A stretch of 64,000 bases of DNA from Methylobacterium sp. Leaf91 (GCF_001422815.1 NZ_LMMP01000011.1:1193-65192), one strand, 5' to 3'; counted from the stretch's first letter, positions 20,064 through 29,089 are shown. Notes: generated by a model not told the origin, from the letters alone. Made by a program: numbers and translations.

Positions 20064-21202
20064 GCGAAGGGGTCCGCCGCGGCGAGGCCCGGGAGAGCGA
20101 GCCGGACGAGATGGGGCGCGACCCGGTCGAGCGGGAGGATCGCGGAGGCTCCCGAAAGGCGGATCGCCGCCGCCGGCATGCCGAACACCACCGCGGTGCT
20201 CTCGTGTTCGGCGACGGTCTGGGCGCCGGCCTGGCGCATGGCCAGAAGGCCGGTGGCGCCATCCTCGCCCATGCCGGTGAGGAGCACGCCGATGCCGCGC
20301 GCGCCGGCATGGCGGGCCACCGAAGCGAACATGACGGTGGCAGCCGGGCGTTGGCCACCCACGGGCGCAGCATCCAGGAGGCGGAGGTTTCCGCCGGGCG
20401 CCCATTCGAGGTGCCTGTCGCCCGGTGCCACGTAGACATGGCCCGGCTCGGCCCGCTCGCCATCGGCGGCGAGCCTCACCGGCAGGGAGACGACGCCGTT
20501 CAGCCAGGAAGCGAAGCCTTCCATGAAGGCCGCCCCCATATGCTGGACCACGAGGATCGGGAGCGGAAACCCATCAGGCAATCCACCGATGACGCGGGCG
20601 AGGGCGGGTGGGCCGCCGGTGGAGGCGGCGATGGCCAGAACGCTCGCGGCGTCCGAGGCGGCCGGGGGCGCGGCGAAGTCCGACGGCGACAGTGCGGCCG
20701 CCCGGCGTCCGGCCCATTCCGAGCCGATCGGCCGGCGACGGATCACCGGCACCTCGGCCATGATGCGCAGCTGCGTGCAGATCTCGGTGGAAACGGCGTC
20801 GTAGCCGGCATTGGTCGTCGCCACCGGCTTTTCGACGACGGAGAGCGCACCGGCGCGCAGCGCGTTCATGGAGATGCGCAGGGAGGAATCCTCCACCGAA
20901 TCGGCGATGACCACGATCGGCGTCGGCCGCTCGGCCATGATCCGGCGCGTGGTCTCCAGCCCGTCGATACCGGGGAGGCGGATATCCATCGAGATGACGT
21001 CGGGGCGGGCAGTGGAGAGTGCCGCGAGCGCCTCTTCGCCGGAGGCGACCGCCGCCACCACTTCCAGGCGCGGATCGCGGCCGACGATGTGGCGCAACAG
21101 TTCCCGCACCACGAGGGAATCCTCCACCAGCATCACGCGCAGGCGGGCGCCCTGTCTCGTGATCTGAGACGCCTCGACGGATCTCTGTTCGGTGTCACTC
21201 AC
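20060..21202 (-). CDS. cheB: CheB protein-glutamate methylesterase
   Basis: 380 residues from GTG 21202, which overlaps the cheA stop (GTGA). N-terminal receiver (about 20-135, D73 in SMDIRLPG) and C-terminal methylesterase (about 188-370) with the triad S194 (AASTGGP), H221 (VQHMGAAF) and D314 (GMGEDGA). It removes methyl groups from chemoreceptors when phosphorylated by CheA. It is the WspF counterpart by position. Confidence 0.95.
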   Translation of the reverse strand: MSDTEQRSVEASQITRQGARLRVMLVEDSLVVRELLRHIVGRDPRLEVVAAVASGEEALAALSTARPDVISMDIRLPGIDGLETTRRIMAERPTPIVVIADSVEDSSLRISMNALRAGALSVVEKPVATTNAGYDAVSTEICTQLRIMAEVPVIRRRPIGSEWAGRRAAALSPSDFAAPPAASDAASVLAIAASTGGPPALARVIGGLPDGFPLPILVVQHMGAAFMEGFASWLNGVVSLPVRLAADGERAEPGHVYVAPGDRHLEWAPGGNLRLLDAAPVGGQRPAATVMFASVARHAGARGIGVLLTGMGEDGATGLLAMRQAGAQTVAEHESTAVVFGMPAAAIRLSGASAILPLDRVAPHLVRLALPGLAAADPFA

Positions 21203-23493
21203 AACAATTGCCCGATCGTATCGAGAAGCTGGCGCTGGTCGAACGTCTGTTTCGTCAGATAAGCATCCGCGCCGAGACCGAGCCCCCGTGCGACATCGTC
21301 GGCATCCCCCCGCGAGGTCATCAGGATGAGGGGAAGGCGGGCGAAAGACTCGTCCGCCCGCAGGGCTTTCAGCAGGCCGAACCCGTCGAGGCGCGGCATC
21401 TCCACATCGGCCACGACGAGATCCACATGCTCGATCCCGGCGCGGAGGCGGTCGAGCGCATCCTGCCCGTCGACGCAGACGACGACGCGGTAGCCCGCCG
21501 ATTCCAGAATGCCCTTCTCCAAGGTTCGCGTGGTGATGGAATCGTCAACGACCAGGATCGTCGAACGTCGCGGGAGCGCGGCTGTTCCGGTGCGGTCTTC
21601 AACAGGCTCGGGCGCAGCGTGATTCGTCTCGGTCGCACGCGCCGCGAGGCCGTCGGGATCGAGGACGAGAACCGGCGTATCGCCGCCCAGGACGACGGTG
21701 CCCGAGATCAGGCGCGGATCCGCGCCGATCGGCGGCGCCGGCAGAACGAGGAGGTTTCGGACGTCGCGCAAGGCATCGATCCGCAGCACCCATGACCGGC
21801 CGCCCGAGCGCATCAGCACCGCCGTCACCGTGTGTCCCTCGCCCGGGCGGCTCTCCTCGCCCGTCACCCCGACGAGGCTCGCCAGATCCACGAGGGGAAG
21901 GGACAGATCCTCGCCGCGCTCCCTCGGCAGACGCACCATGATCCGGCCCATGGCGGTGTAGAGGCTCGACCGGTCGAGGCGCAGGAGACGTTCCACGCTG
22001 GCGCTCGGCAGGGCGAAGAGCGAGGCACCGACATCGACCAGCAGCAAGGTCCGCCGCGCCGCCGAAAGCGGCAGATGCATGATCAGCAACGTCCCGGCCG
22101 GAACACGCGGCTCGAGCCGGACGCTGCCCCCGAGACGTCGGACCGCGTCGGCGACGACGGAGAGGCCGATGCCCCGGCCGGACAGGGTATCGACGGCGGA
22201 GGCGGTGGAGAAGCCGGGCTCGAACACCAGCGCCAGAAGGGTATCGGGGTCGCCGTCGCCGGCCCCGATCAGGCCCCGCGCTCGCGCCGTCGCCTCGATG
22301 GCGCGCAGGTCCGGCCCGCGCCCGTCGTCATGGATGCCGAGGACGAGCCGGCCGCCGCGCACGGCGATGTCGAGGGTGATCGAAAGTGCGGGCGGCTTGC
22401 CCTGGCGTTCACGCTGCTCGGGCGTCTCTGCGCCGTGGCTCAGGGCGTTGCGCAAGGCGTGGAGGACCGGGTCCTTCAGCGATTGCAGCATGGCGCGGTC
22501 GACGGGCAGATCGAGACCGCGCGCGACGACGTCGATCTCGCGACCGGATTCTCGCGCCATGTCGCGGAGCGCACGCGGAAACGCACCGAAGACGGTCTCG
22601 GCCGGTACGAGGGTCAGGCGCTCGGCCTCCCGCCCGATCCGGGTGGAGGCCGCTTCCGCCGAGGCGATGATTCCGGTGCGGATCTGCGCGAGCTGCGCCG
22701 CATCGCGGGCGAGCGCGAGGAGCGCCGTCTCGAGGCCGCGCAGCTCCGCCCTCATGGCGTCGACGGCGGATTCCGCCGTCTCGGCATCGGAGGGGCGAGG
22801 CCGGGTCGTACCGGATTGCGCCTTGCTCCCGCGAAGGCTCTCGGCCCGGCGCCCGAGGGCGGCGGCATCCCGCTGGAGCCGAGCCAGACCTTCGCCCACC
22901 GCGGATTCCGCCCCGAGGGCGCTGGCGAGCTCATGCGAGGCCCGCGTGAGCGCCTCCACCGCATCCGCCGGCACGCGCAGGAGCACTCCCGGATCGCTGC
23001 CGGGCTCGGTGGGAGTCGATGCAGGTTTCTGCAGTCCCGCTTGCGCCGGAACACTCTCCGCCGGTGGACCGGGCTGCCGAGGAGGGGGCTCGACGGGAGG
23101 GTCGGGCTGAGCCGGCGACGGGCCCGCAAGGCAGCGGTCGAGGGACGCGAGCGCATCCGCCGGCATGGCCGGGTCCGCTTCGCCCTTGAGCGCGGCGACA
23201 TAGGCTTCGATCCGGTCCAGGGCGAGATGGACGGCGCCCGTCGCCTCCCGGTCGAGGGTGCCGTCACCGGCGACGATCCGCTCGAACAGGGTCTCGAGCC
23301 GATGCGCCACGGCTTCGACCTTCGGCAGGTCCACGGCCCGCGAGGCGCCCTTCAGGCTGTGCGCCCGGCGGAACACGTCGTTCCAGTCGGGAGGCACATC
23401 CCCGGCCGCACCGGCCAGGGCGGCGCGGATCGCGTCGATATGTTCGCGATGCTCGACCTCGAAGGCCGCGAGGAGTTGCTGGCGGATATCCAT
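21199..23493 (-). CDS. cheA: CheA-type histidine kinase with C-terminal receiver
   Basis: 764 residues. Hpt domain at about 5-105 with H45 (RRAHSLKGAS); a Pro-rich linker (about 123-165); a helical region; ATPase domain (about 295-468, N349, HDDGRGPD, GRGIGLSVV); CheW-like domain (about 472-610); receiver (about 645-764, D696 in VADVEMP). No clear P2 domain, as in WspE-type CheA. In the N-box the usual Asp of RNALDHG is Ser352. Being a CheA-REC fusion it can act as phosphate sink or relay. It starts 26 bases after the receptor gene. Confidence 0.94.
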   Translation of the reverse strand: MDIRQQLLAAFEVEHREHIDAIRAALAGAAGDVPPDWNDVFRRAHSLKGASRAVDLPKVEAVAHRLETLFERIVAGDGTLDREATGAVHLALDRIEAYVAALKGEADPAMPADALASLDRCLAGPSPAQPDPPVEPPPRQPGPPAESVPAQAGLQKPASTPTEPGSDPGVLLRVPADAVEALTRASHELASALGAESAVGEGLARLQRDAAALGRRAESLRGSKAQSGTTRPRPSDAETAESAVDAMRAELRGLETALLALARDAAQLAQIRTGIIASAEAASTRIGREAERLTLVPAETVFGAFPRALRDMARESGREIDVVARGLDLPVDRAMLQSLKDPVLHALRNALSHGAETPEQRERQGKPPALSITLDIAVRGGRLVLGIHDDGRGPDLRAIEATARARGLIGAGDGDPDTLLALVFEPGFSTASAVDTLSGRGIGLSVVADAVRRLGGSVRLEPRVPAGTLLIMHLPLSAARRTLLLVDVGASLFALPSASVERLLRLDRSSLYTAMGRIMVRLPRERGEDLSLPLVDLASLVGVTGEESRPGEGHTVTAVLMRSGGRSWVLRIDALRDVRNLLVLPAPPIGADPRLISGTVVLGGDTPVLVLDPDGLAARATETNHAAPEPVEDRTGTAALPRRSTILVVDDSITTRTLEKGILESAGYRVVVCVDGQDALDRLRAGIEHVDLVVADVEMPRLDGFGLLKALRADESFARLPLILMTSRGDADDVARGLGLGADAYLTKQTFDQRQLLDTIGQLL

Positions 23494-23519
23494 GGGTGGC
23501 GGTCGCCCGGCCTCTCCCC

Positions 23520-25190
23520 TCAGTGCCGGTATCGGTCGGCGAGCGTCAGGAGCGCCTGGGCGAGTTCGGTGAGATTGGCGGAGGCCGCTTCCACCTCACG
23601 GGTCCCGGCGGCGGTCTGCTGGCTCGCCTGCCGGATGTTCTGGAGGGCGCCCATCACCTGCTCGATTCCGAGTTGCTGCTGGTTGGTGGAGGCGACGATC
23701 TGCTGGAAGGTCTGGACGCTCTCCTCGACCTTGGCGGTGATCTCCTCAATGGTCCGCTGGGTCGTGTCCGAGCGGGCCTTGCCCGTGCTCGTGCGCTTGA
23801 CCGCCTCTTCGGTGAGCATGACCGAGGTGTTGATGCCCCTCTGGATCTCCGACAGGATGGTGCGCACCTGCGCGGTCGCCGCCTTGGCCTGATCGGCCAA
23901 AAGCTTCATCTCCGAGGCGACCACGGCGAAGCTCCGGCCGCTCTCGCCCGCCGCCGCCGCTTCGATCGCCGCGTTGAGCGCCAGCAGATGGGTGCGCTCC
24001 GAGATGTCGTTGACGGTGGTGATGATCTCGCCGATCGCCTGGGTCTTCTCGCTGAGGGATACGATGTTGCCGGCGACGGCCTCCGCCTGCTCGCGGATGG
24101 CATCCATGGCCTTGGCCGTATCGGCGACAGCCCTGAGGCCTGCCCGCGAGATCTGCGCGGTGGATTGGGCCGTAGCGATCACCTCGCTCGCGCGCTTGCC
24201 GATCTGGGCTCCGGAATGGGTGATCTCATCCACCGTGGCGGCGGTCTCCTGCACGGCCGCGAACTGCTCCTCGACGCTGGCCGCTTGTTCCTGGGCGGAA
24301 GCGCGGATCTCGGCGGCGGCGGCATTGAGGTCGGACGTGGCCGCCCGATTGGTCCGGGCGAGGTCGGCAAGACCCGAAACCATTCTGTTCAAGGTCGATG
24401 CGAGACGGCCGATCTCGTCGCCCCCCGTACGGTCGAGGGTGCGGGTCAGGTCGCCCGATCCGACCTGCTCGGCGAAGGCCATGACCTCTTCGAGGGGCTT
24501 CACCACGCCCCGGCGGATGAGGCCGGTGACCACGATGCTCAGGAGAACGCACAAGGCGAGGATGAGCACGATGGAAACGAGGCTGCGCTCGTAGATGTCG
24601 GTAGCCCGGCGCTGGCCGGCATCGATCCCCTGATCGAGCAGGTCGCGGGTGCGGTCGAGATCGCGCAGGAACTCGTCCTGCAGGCGGTTCAGATCGGAGT
24701 TGCGAGCCTCCACCCCATCGACATCCTTGGCCGCGATGGCGGAAAGCTGAACTTCGCTGGCGGTCCGCAGCTTCCGGAAATCCGTGGCGGCAATAGTCGC
24801 GGATTCGCCGAGCCTCTTCCAGATCGCGGCACGCTCCGGCGACGGTGCCGTCGCGGAATAGCCGTCGGCGGTGCGGACGGTGTCGACGAGGATAGCCTCG
24901 GATTCGGAGGCGACGCGGCGCCACGTGTCGATGATCGCGGCGATCTCGGTATCGGGCCGGTTGCGCATCAGCGCGGCGATCACGCCGTTGCGCCGAAGGT
25001 TGCCGAGGTCACGAGACTTGTTGCCGAGATCGTCGAGCTTGCGCGCGATGGTGAGGTCCCGCGAGACGATCGTCGTCGTGTTGTCGCGGACGGCCCCGAT
25101 CTGGCTCAGCGCATAGGCGCCCAGTCCGACCATCACCAGGGTGACGACGACGAAGCCGAAGAGGATCCGTTTTCCAATCGAGATCGACAC
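23520..25190 (-). CDS. Methyl-accepting chemotaxis protein
   Basis: 556 residues from GTG 25190 (VSISIGKRILFGFVVV); the upstream frame overlaps cheW and is not translated sensibly. Membrane helix 1 at about 8-30, a ~170-residue periplasmic helical sensor (four-helix-bundle type), helix 2 at about 203-226, HAMP (about 224-277) and the signalling coiled coil (about 310-550) with the hairpin tip at SERTHLLALNAAIEAAAAGE. The ligand cannot be told. It is the only receptor in the operon and lies between cheW and cheA, as wspA-like genes do in Wsp-type systems. Confidence 0.93.
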   Translation of the reverse strand: MSISIGKRILFGFVVVTLVMVGLGAYALSQIGAVRDNTTTIVSRDLTIARKLDDLGNKSRDLGNLRRNGVIAALMRNRPDTEIAAIIDTWRRVASESEAILVDTVRTADGYSATAPSPERAAIWKRLGESATIAATDFRKLRTASEVQLSAIAAKDVDGVEARNSDLNRLQDEFLRDLDRTRDLLDQGIDAGQRRATDIYERSLVSIVLILALCVLLSIVVTGLIRRGVVKPLEEVMAFAEQVGSGDLTRTLDRTGGDEIGRLASTLNRMVSGLADLARTNRAATSDLNAAAAEIRASAQEQAASVEEQFAAVQETAATVDEITHSGAQIGKRASEVIATAQSTAQISRAGLRAVADTAKAMDAIREQAEAVAGNIVSLSEKTQAIGEIITTVNDISERTHLLALNAAIEAAAAGESGRSFAVVASEMKLLADQAKAATAQVRTILSEIQRGINTSVMLTEEAVKRTSTGKARSDTTQRTIEEITAKVEESVQTFQQIVASTNQQQLGIEQVMGALQNIRQASQQTAAGTREVEAASANLTELAQALLTLADRYRH

Positions 25191-25245
25191 GCTTGGCGAT
25201 GCTCCGAAACCGCTCGACGGGAAAAGGCCCGGGTGAGCCTTACCG

Positions 25246-25830
25246 TCAGCTTTGAGGCAGGTATCGCCGCAGGAGGCGCGGCAGATCGATGACGACGAAG
25301 CCGGCCTCGCCGCCCTGGCGGGCGGCGTCCTGGCCGGGTGCCGGTGCATAGCCCGAAACCGCGTCCGCACCCAAGCCGCCGAGATGAAGCGGGGCACTCG
25401 CGAAGGCGCCGTCCACATCGCTGACCGCGAGAACCCGGTCGACGGCGAGGGCGAGCGGCATGATCCCTCCGCGAAGCACGAGAATATGTCCGGCCGAGGC
25501 CGGCATGTCGCCAGGCCTGGCCGAGACGGGCCGCCGCAACGCACCGGACAGGCTGAGGACGCTGACGACGCGACCGGACAGGGCGATGAGGCCCAGCAGC
25601 TCCGCCGGCGCCCCCGGCACCGGCGTATAGGAACGGGCCGGCACCACCTGCGCCACCGCCTCCAGGGGCAGGCCGTAGCGATCGTCGCCCGACTGGCAGA
25701 CGAGGAAAGGCGTCATCGCGACCCGAGCCGTGCTCTCCCGTCCACGGCAGGCCAGGGCCACGGTGCGCTCGGCGAGGAGGGCGGCCACGTAGGGATCGAC
25801 CTCGGCAGTCCCAGCGGGCGGTTCGATCAC
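25246..25830 (-). CDS. cheW: CheW-like coupling protein (second copy)
   Basis: 194 residues from GTG 25830, overlapping the cheR stop (GTGA). After ~35 N-terminal residues the CheW fold begins (FLVCQSGDDRYGLPLEAVAQ), with the LLGLIALSGRVVSVLSL core, and ends with IDLPRLLRRYL. CheW links receptor to kinase. It corresponds in position to wspD, directly after the CheR-TPR gene. Confidence 0.85.
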   Translation of the reverse strand: MIEPPAGTAEVDPYVAALLAERTVALACRGRESTARVAMTPFLVCQSGDDRYGLPLEAVAQVVPARSYTPVPGAPAELLGLIALSGRVVSVLSLSGALRRPVSARPGDMPASAGHILVLRGGIMPLALAVDRVLAVSDVDGAFASAPLHLGGLGADAVSGYAPAPGQDAARQGGEAGFVVIDLPRLLRRYLPQS

Positions 25831-27281
25831 GATACGGGTTTCCTCATGCGCATGCGGGCGGCATCGGCATTGGCGACCAGTTGCCCGGCGGTCAGGCCGT
25901 CTCCTTCCGCCACGGAGGCGTCGGACGGCTGGGCCCGGCCGAAGCGGATGGCGTTGTCGAAGGCGCGATCCGCCTCCGCGTGCCGGCCGATGGCGGCGAG
26001 CAGAAGGCCGAGCTGGTAATGCGCCATCGCGAAGCTCCGGTCGAGATAGAGTGCCCCGCGCAATGCCCGCTCGGCCTCGGCCTCGCGCCCGAGCCCATAG
26101 GCGAGAAGCCCGTCATAGTAGTGGAGTCGCGCGTCCGTGGGCGTGGCGAGGAGGGCATCGCGGACCATGCGCCAGCCCTCGGCGATCCGGCCGGAATCCC
26201 CCAAAGCCCGGATCGCATCGAGAACCGTGTCCGGATCTTCGGCTTCGACGGGCTCCGCGAGCGGCGGGATGGTCTCGACGACGGGGGGTGGAAGCGGGAC
26301 GAATCGCGGCAGTTCGACGACGGGGGGAAACGGCTCCGCGACCGTCACCGGAGGCAGGACGATGGGCGGCGCGGGAGGCGTGACGGCGACGGCATCGCCG
26401 CCGAGCGGTCGGTAGGCCACCGTACCGGGCAGGTTCATCGGCTGCAGCGTGCCGGCGAAGGCCGGGTTCGGCTCGGCATGGCCGATGAGCAACCAGCCGT
26501 CCGGCACCAGCCTGCGTCCCAGGGCACGCACGATTCCGAGGACAGCATCGGCCTGAAAGTAGATCAGCACGTTGCGGCAGAGGATGAGGTCGAAATCGGC
26601 GAAATGCGACGGCGCCGTACCGTCGAGGAGACTCATCAGGTTGTGGTGCTCGAAGCGCACCATCCTTCGAAACTCGGGCCGCAAGGTGAAGCTGCCCTCG
26701 CGCGCGATCCCCGGCACCGAAGGGCCGCAGACGAAGTAGCGGGCATGCTCTTCCGGCGGCAATGTCCGCAGGGCCCAGCGCCCGAACAGCGCCGCCCGCG
26801 CCGTCGCCAGCGCTTCGGTGCTGATATCCGTGCCGGTGATGTCGATCCGCCACTCGTGCAGCGCATCGCCGAGGAGTTCGTGGATCAGGATCGCGATGGA
26901 ATAGGGCTCCGCCCCGGTGGAACAGCCGGCGCTCCAGATCCGCAGGGACTTCGCCTCCGCCCGCGCGGCGATCAGGCCGGGCAGGATGGTCCCGCGCAAC
27001 GCCGCGAACTGCTCGGCGTAGCGGAAGAAGAAGGTCTCGCCGATGGTGATCTCGGCCTCCAGGGCGGCCCATTCCGCCGGCCCGGTGGCCTCGCCGTCAA
27101 GATGTGCGAGATAGGCCTGGGAATCGGCAAGGCGGCAGGCCTTGAAGCGCTTGCGCAACCGGTCGAAGAGCAGATCGTCCTTGTCTGCGTAGTAGTGATG
27201 CCCCGTCCGGGCGATCACCTTGTCCTTGAGGGCGGGAAAACCCGGATCGATCTCCGCGACGGCACGCACCGGGCGCTTCAT
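25827..27281 (-). CDS. cheR: CheR methyltransferase with C-terminal TPR repeats
   Basis: 484 residues. SAM-dependent chemoreceptor glutamate methyltransferase: N-terminal helical domain, then the SAM site AGCSTGAEPYSIAI (about 117-130), DITGTDIS and FDLILCRNVLIYF. A Pro-rich linker (about 295-345) leads to tetratricopeptide repeats (about 360-465, for example HYQLGLLLAAIGRHAEADRA). CheR with TPRs is the hallmark of WspC-type systems, where the repeats mediate localisation or partner binding. Confidence 0.93.
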   Translation of the reverse strand: MKRPVRAVAEIDPGFPALKDKVIARTGHHYYADKDDLLFDRLRKRFKACRLADSQAYLAHLDGEATGPAEWAALEAEITIGETFFFRYAEQFAALRGTILPGLIAARAEAKSLRIWSAGCSTGAEPYSIAILIHELLGDALHEWRIDITGTDISTEALATARAALFGRWALRTLPPEEHARYFVCGPSVPGIAREGSFTLRPEFRRMVRFEHHNLMSLLDGTAPSHFADFDLILCRNVLIYFQADAVLGIVRALGRRLVPDGWLLIGHAEPNPAFAGTLQPMNLPGTVAYRPLGGDAVAVTPPAPPIVLPPVTVAEPFPPVVELPRFVPLPPPVVETIPPLAEPVEAEDPDTVLDAIRALGDSGRIAEGWRMVRDALLATPTDARLHYYDGLLAYGLGREAEAERALRGALYLDRSFAMAHYQLGLLLAAIGRHAEADRAFDNAIRFGRAQPSDASVAEGDGLTAGQLVANADAARMRMRKPVS

Positions 27282-27342
27282 GCGGCGGACTTCCCAGACA
27301 GAACCGCTGTCGGGCCTACCTCGTTCGGACGCGGCATGCGGT

Positions 27343-27849
27343 TCACGCGTCTTCGAGACGGGCGAGATCGGACAGGCGCGCGGCGGCGGCCTCCGTCAGC
27401 GCCTGCACGCGGCGGCGCTCCTCGGCGTCGAGGAGCCGGTCCATGCCGAGGATCTGGGTGAGCTGCTCGCCCTGTACGATCTCGCCGACGACACAGCCGT
27501 TGAGACTGGTCTCCGCCGCCCGCGCACGGACGGCGTCCGGGGCGACGAGAACCAGATCGCGGGCGCGGTCCACCAGGATCGCCGTGCCGCGATCGGCCGA
27601 CAGCAGCAGGTGGCGGTAGGGATCGGCCTCCCGTGCGGGCATGGGCGGCAGCATCAGGAGCCGGCCGAGATCGATCACCGGCACCGTCGTCCCGCCGAGA
27701 TCGAGGAACCCGGCGAGCCATGTGCCCGTCAGGGTGGGCGGATGGAGGCGGGGGAGGGGCAGGACCTCGCTCACGGACGAGCGTCGCATCGCGAAGCCGG
27801 TGCCGGCCACGTCGAGGATGAGATAGGCCGTCATCTCGGACTGAGGCAT
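27343..27849 (-). CDS. cheW: CheW-like coupling protein (first copy)
   Basis: 168 residues from ATG 27849; an alternative ATG (27834) would remove five residues, and neither has a strong ribosome site. The CheW fold is visible as AYLILDVAGTGFAMRRSSVS and LDLGGTTVPVIDLGRLL. It is the first gene of the chemosensory operon, 61 bases before cheR. A roughly 250-base gap to the divergent MerR gene must hold the operon promoter. Confidence 0.85.
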   Translation of the reverse strand: MPQSEMTAYLILDVAGTGFAMRRSSVSEVLPLPRLHPPTLTGTWLAGFLDLGGTTVPVIDLGRLLMLPPMPAREADPYRHLLLSADRGTAILVDRARDLVLVAPDAVRARAAETSLNGCVVGEIVQGEQLTQILGMDRLLDAEERRRVQALTEAAAARLSDLARLEDA

Positions 27850-28049
27850 CGTCCCGGCGGGGTCTGAGGAAGTACGACTTCGGATCCCCGCCAGATAGGA
27901 CGACAGGGCGCTCCGGCGCAAACGGGTTCGTCATCCCGATGTCGCCGGATGCAAGGCCATCGAAGGTTGCCGCGCGCAGCCAAGAGAGCGGCCGGGGTGC
28001 AACCTTACGGGCCGAACGGAGCGGTCTCGCCGTACCGTCGAAAAGCCGC

Positions 28050-28080
28050 TTGACCTGGAGCGCACTCCAGCTCGTAGACA
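28050..28080 (+). promoter_or_regulatory. MerR-type promoter with dyad operator
   Basis: -35 TTGACC (28050-28055) and -10 TAGACA (28075-28080) are separated by 19 bases, the overlong spacer typical of MerR-activated promoters. The spacer holds the inverted repeat CTGGAG CGCA CTCCAG (28055-28070). It sits 24 bases upstream of the merR-family start, so autoregulation is likely. Confidence 0.75.
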
Positions 28081-28103
28081 GCCTTTACCGAAGGGGTTTC
28101 GCG

Positions 28104-28562
28104 ATGAGAATCAGTGCCTTCGCAGCGAGGAGCGGGCTCAGCGTCGACACGCTTCGATACTATGAGCGGATCGGATTGCTCCCTCGCAGCGGACGAGATT
28201 CCGGCGGTCGGCGGGATTACGGAAGCGACGACCTCGTCTGGGCGACCTTCCTTCGCAAGCTCCAGGCGATGGATATGCCCATGCGCGAACGGCTCGAATA
28301 CAGCCGCCTGCGCGCGGAGGGCGATGCGACCCTCGAAGCCCGTCGCAGTCTCCTCGAGGCGCATCGCATCGCGCTGATCGCGCGCAGGTCGGAACTGTCG
28401 GACCTCATCGCGGGACTGGATGACAAGATCACCCACTACCGGGCCCTGGAAGCAACGCGCGAGAGCAAGGACAATGACGATGACCCGACGTACCGTGCTG
28501 ACCTCAGCAACGGCCCTCCCGCTGGCGGCCCAACATGCCGAGGCGCAGGAGGCAGCGACTGA
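28104..28562 (+). CDS. MerR-family transcriptional regulator
   Basis: 152 residues from ATG 28104, with AAGGGG upstream. The winged helix-turn-helix opens at the N-terminus (RISAFAARSGLSVDTLRYYE then RIGLLPRSGRDSGGRRDY), followed by a helical dimerisation region (about 75-125). No cysteines typical of metal sensors are present, which points to the aldehyde or small-molecule group of MerR proteins; the effector is unknown. Its last ~80 bases overlap the next gene in another frame. Confidence 0.88.
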   Translation: MRISAFAARSGLSVDTLRYYERIGLLPRSGRDSGGRRDYGSDDLVWATFLRKLQAMDMPMRERLEYSRLRAEGDATLEARRSLLEAHRIALIARRSELSDLIAGLDDKITHYRALEATRESKDNDDDPTYRADLSNGPPAGGPTCRGAGGSD

Positions 28563-28932
28563 AACCCGCTATCAACGCGGACTGGCTCAACTGGAGGCCA
28601 TCAGCGGTCCGCACGGCGCGGCGGTCGTCAGAAGTCTCGACGACATCGCGCCCGATCTCGGCCGATACATCGTCGAGTTCGCTTACGGCGACGTGTTTTC
28701 CCGCGACGGGCTCGATGTGAAGACGAGGGAGATCGCCACAGTCGCCGCCCTCACGGCGATGGGAACGGCCGCGCCCCAACTCCGGGTCCACATGCAGGCC
28801 GCCCTCCGCGTCGGCGTGACGCCGGCGGCCTTGATCGAGACGATCATGCAGATGATTCCCTATGTGGGGTTCCCTGCGGCGCTCAACGCCGTGGCGATCG
28901 CACGCGACGTTTTCGCCACCGACCATCGGTGA
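28480..28932 (+). CDS. Carboxymuconolactone decarboxylase-family protein, possibly exported
   Basis: 150 residues from ATG 28480, placed by AAGGA eight bases upstream; another ATG is six bases earlier. The N-terminus MTRRTVLTSATALPLAAQ resembles a short Tat-like signal. The body has the CMD fold pattern (VKTREIATVAALTAMG, LRVHMQAALRVGVTPAALIE) but lacks the CxxC redox pair of AhpD enzymes, so a non-redox member is likely. It overlaps the MerR gene by 83 bases and is presumably its co-transcribed target. Confidence 0.78.
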   Translation: MTRRTVLTSATALPLAAQHAEAQEAATETRYQRGLAQLEAISGPHGAAVVRSLDDIAPDLGRYIVEFAYGDVFSRDGLDVKTREIATVAALTAMGTAAPQLRVHMQAALRVGVTPAALIETIMQMIPYVGFPAALNAVAIARDVFATDHR

Positions 28933-28951
28933 GCCTGCCTCTGATTGGCCG

Positions 28952-28980
28952 TTGACCGTGATGGATTGCTTCTGTATTCA
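28952..28980 (+). promoter_or_regulatory. Probable sigma-70 promoter for the ilvBH leader
   Basis: TTGACC (28952-28957), 17 bases, TATTCA (28975-28980). Transcription would begin near 28987, about 50 bases before the leader-peptide ATG at 29039. Confidence 0.6.
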
Positions 28981-29038
28981 GACCCCTCGAAATGTCGATT
29001 CGCCCTTCGGCGGGTCACAGAGAAAAGTTTTCAAGTCG

Positions 29039-29089
29039 ATGCGTGTCATCCTTATCGTAACGAAAGCGCCACCGACGGGGCGGTCCTGA
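29039..29089 (+). CDS. ilv leader peptide
   Basis: 16 codons: MRVILIVTKAPPTGRS. Codons 3-7 are Val-Ile-Leu-Ile-Val, exactly the three branched-chain amino acids, in a short frame between a promoter and a terminator upstream of acetolactate synthase genes. This is the classic architecture of a translation-coupled attenuator: ribosome stalling for lack of charged tRNA would favour readthrough. Confidence 0.8.
   Translation: MRVILIVTKAPPTGRS

Noticed and set aside
20064..20405. N-terminal extension of the REC-REC kinase
   Set aside because: It overlaps the cheB catalytic domain; the ATG at 20063 overlapping the cheB stop is coherent with operon coupling.
21832..23892. A 686-codon open frame antisense to cheA and the receptor
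   Set aside because: Low-complexity Arg/Gly-rich peptide mirroring the sense codons; the sense product is a complete CheA-REC.
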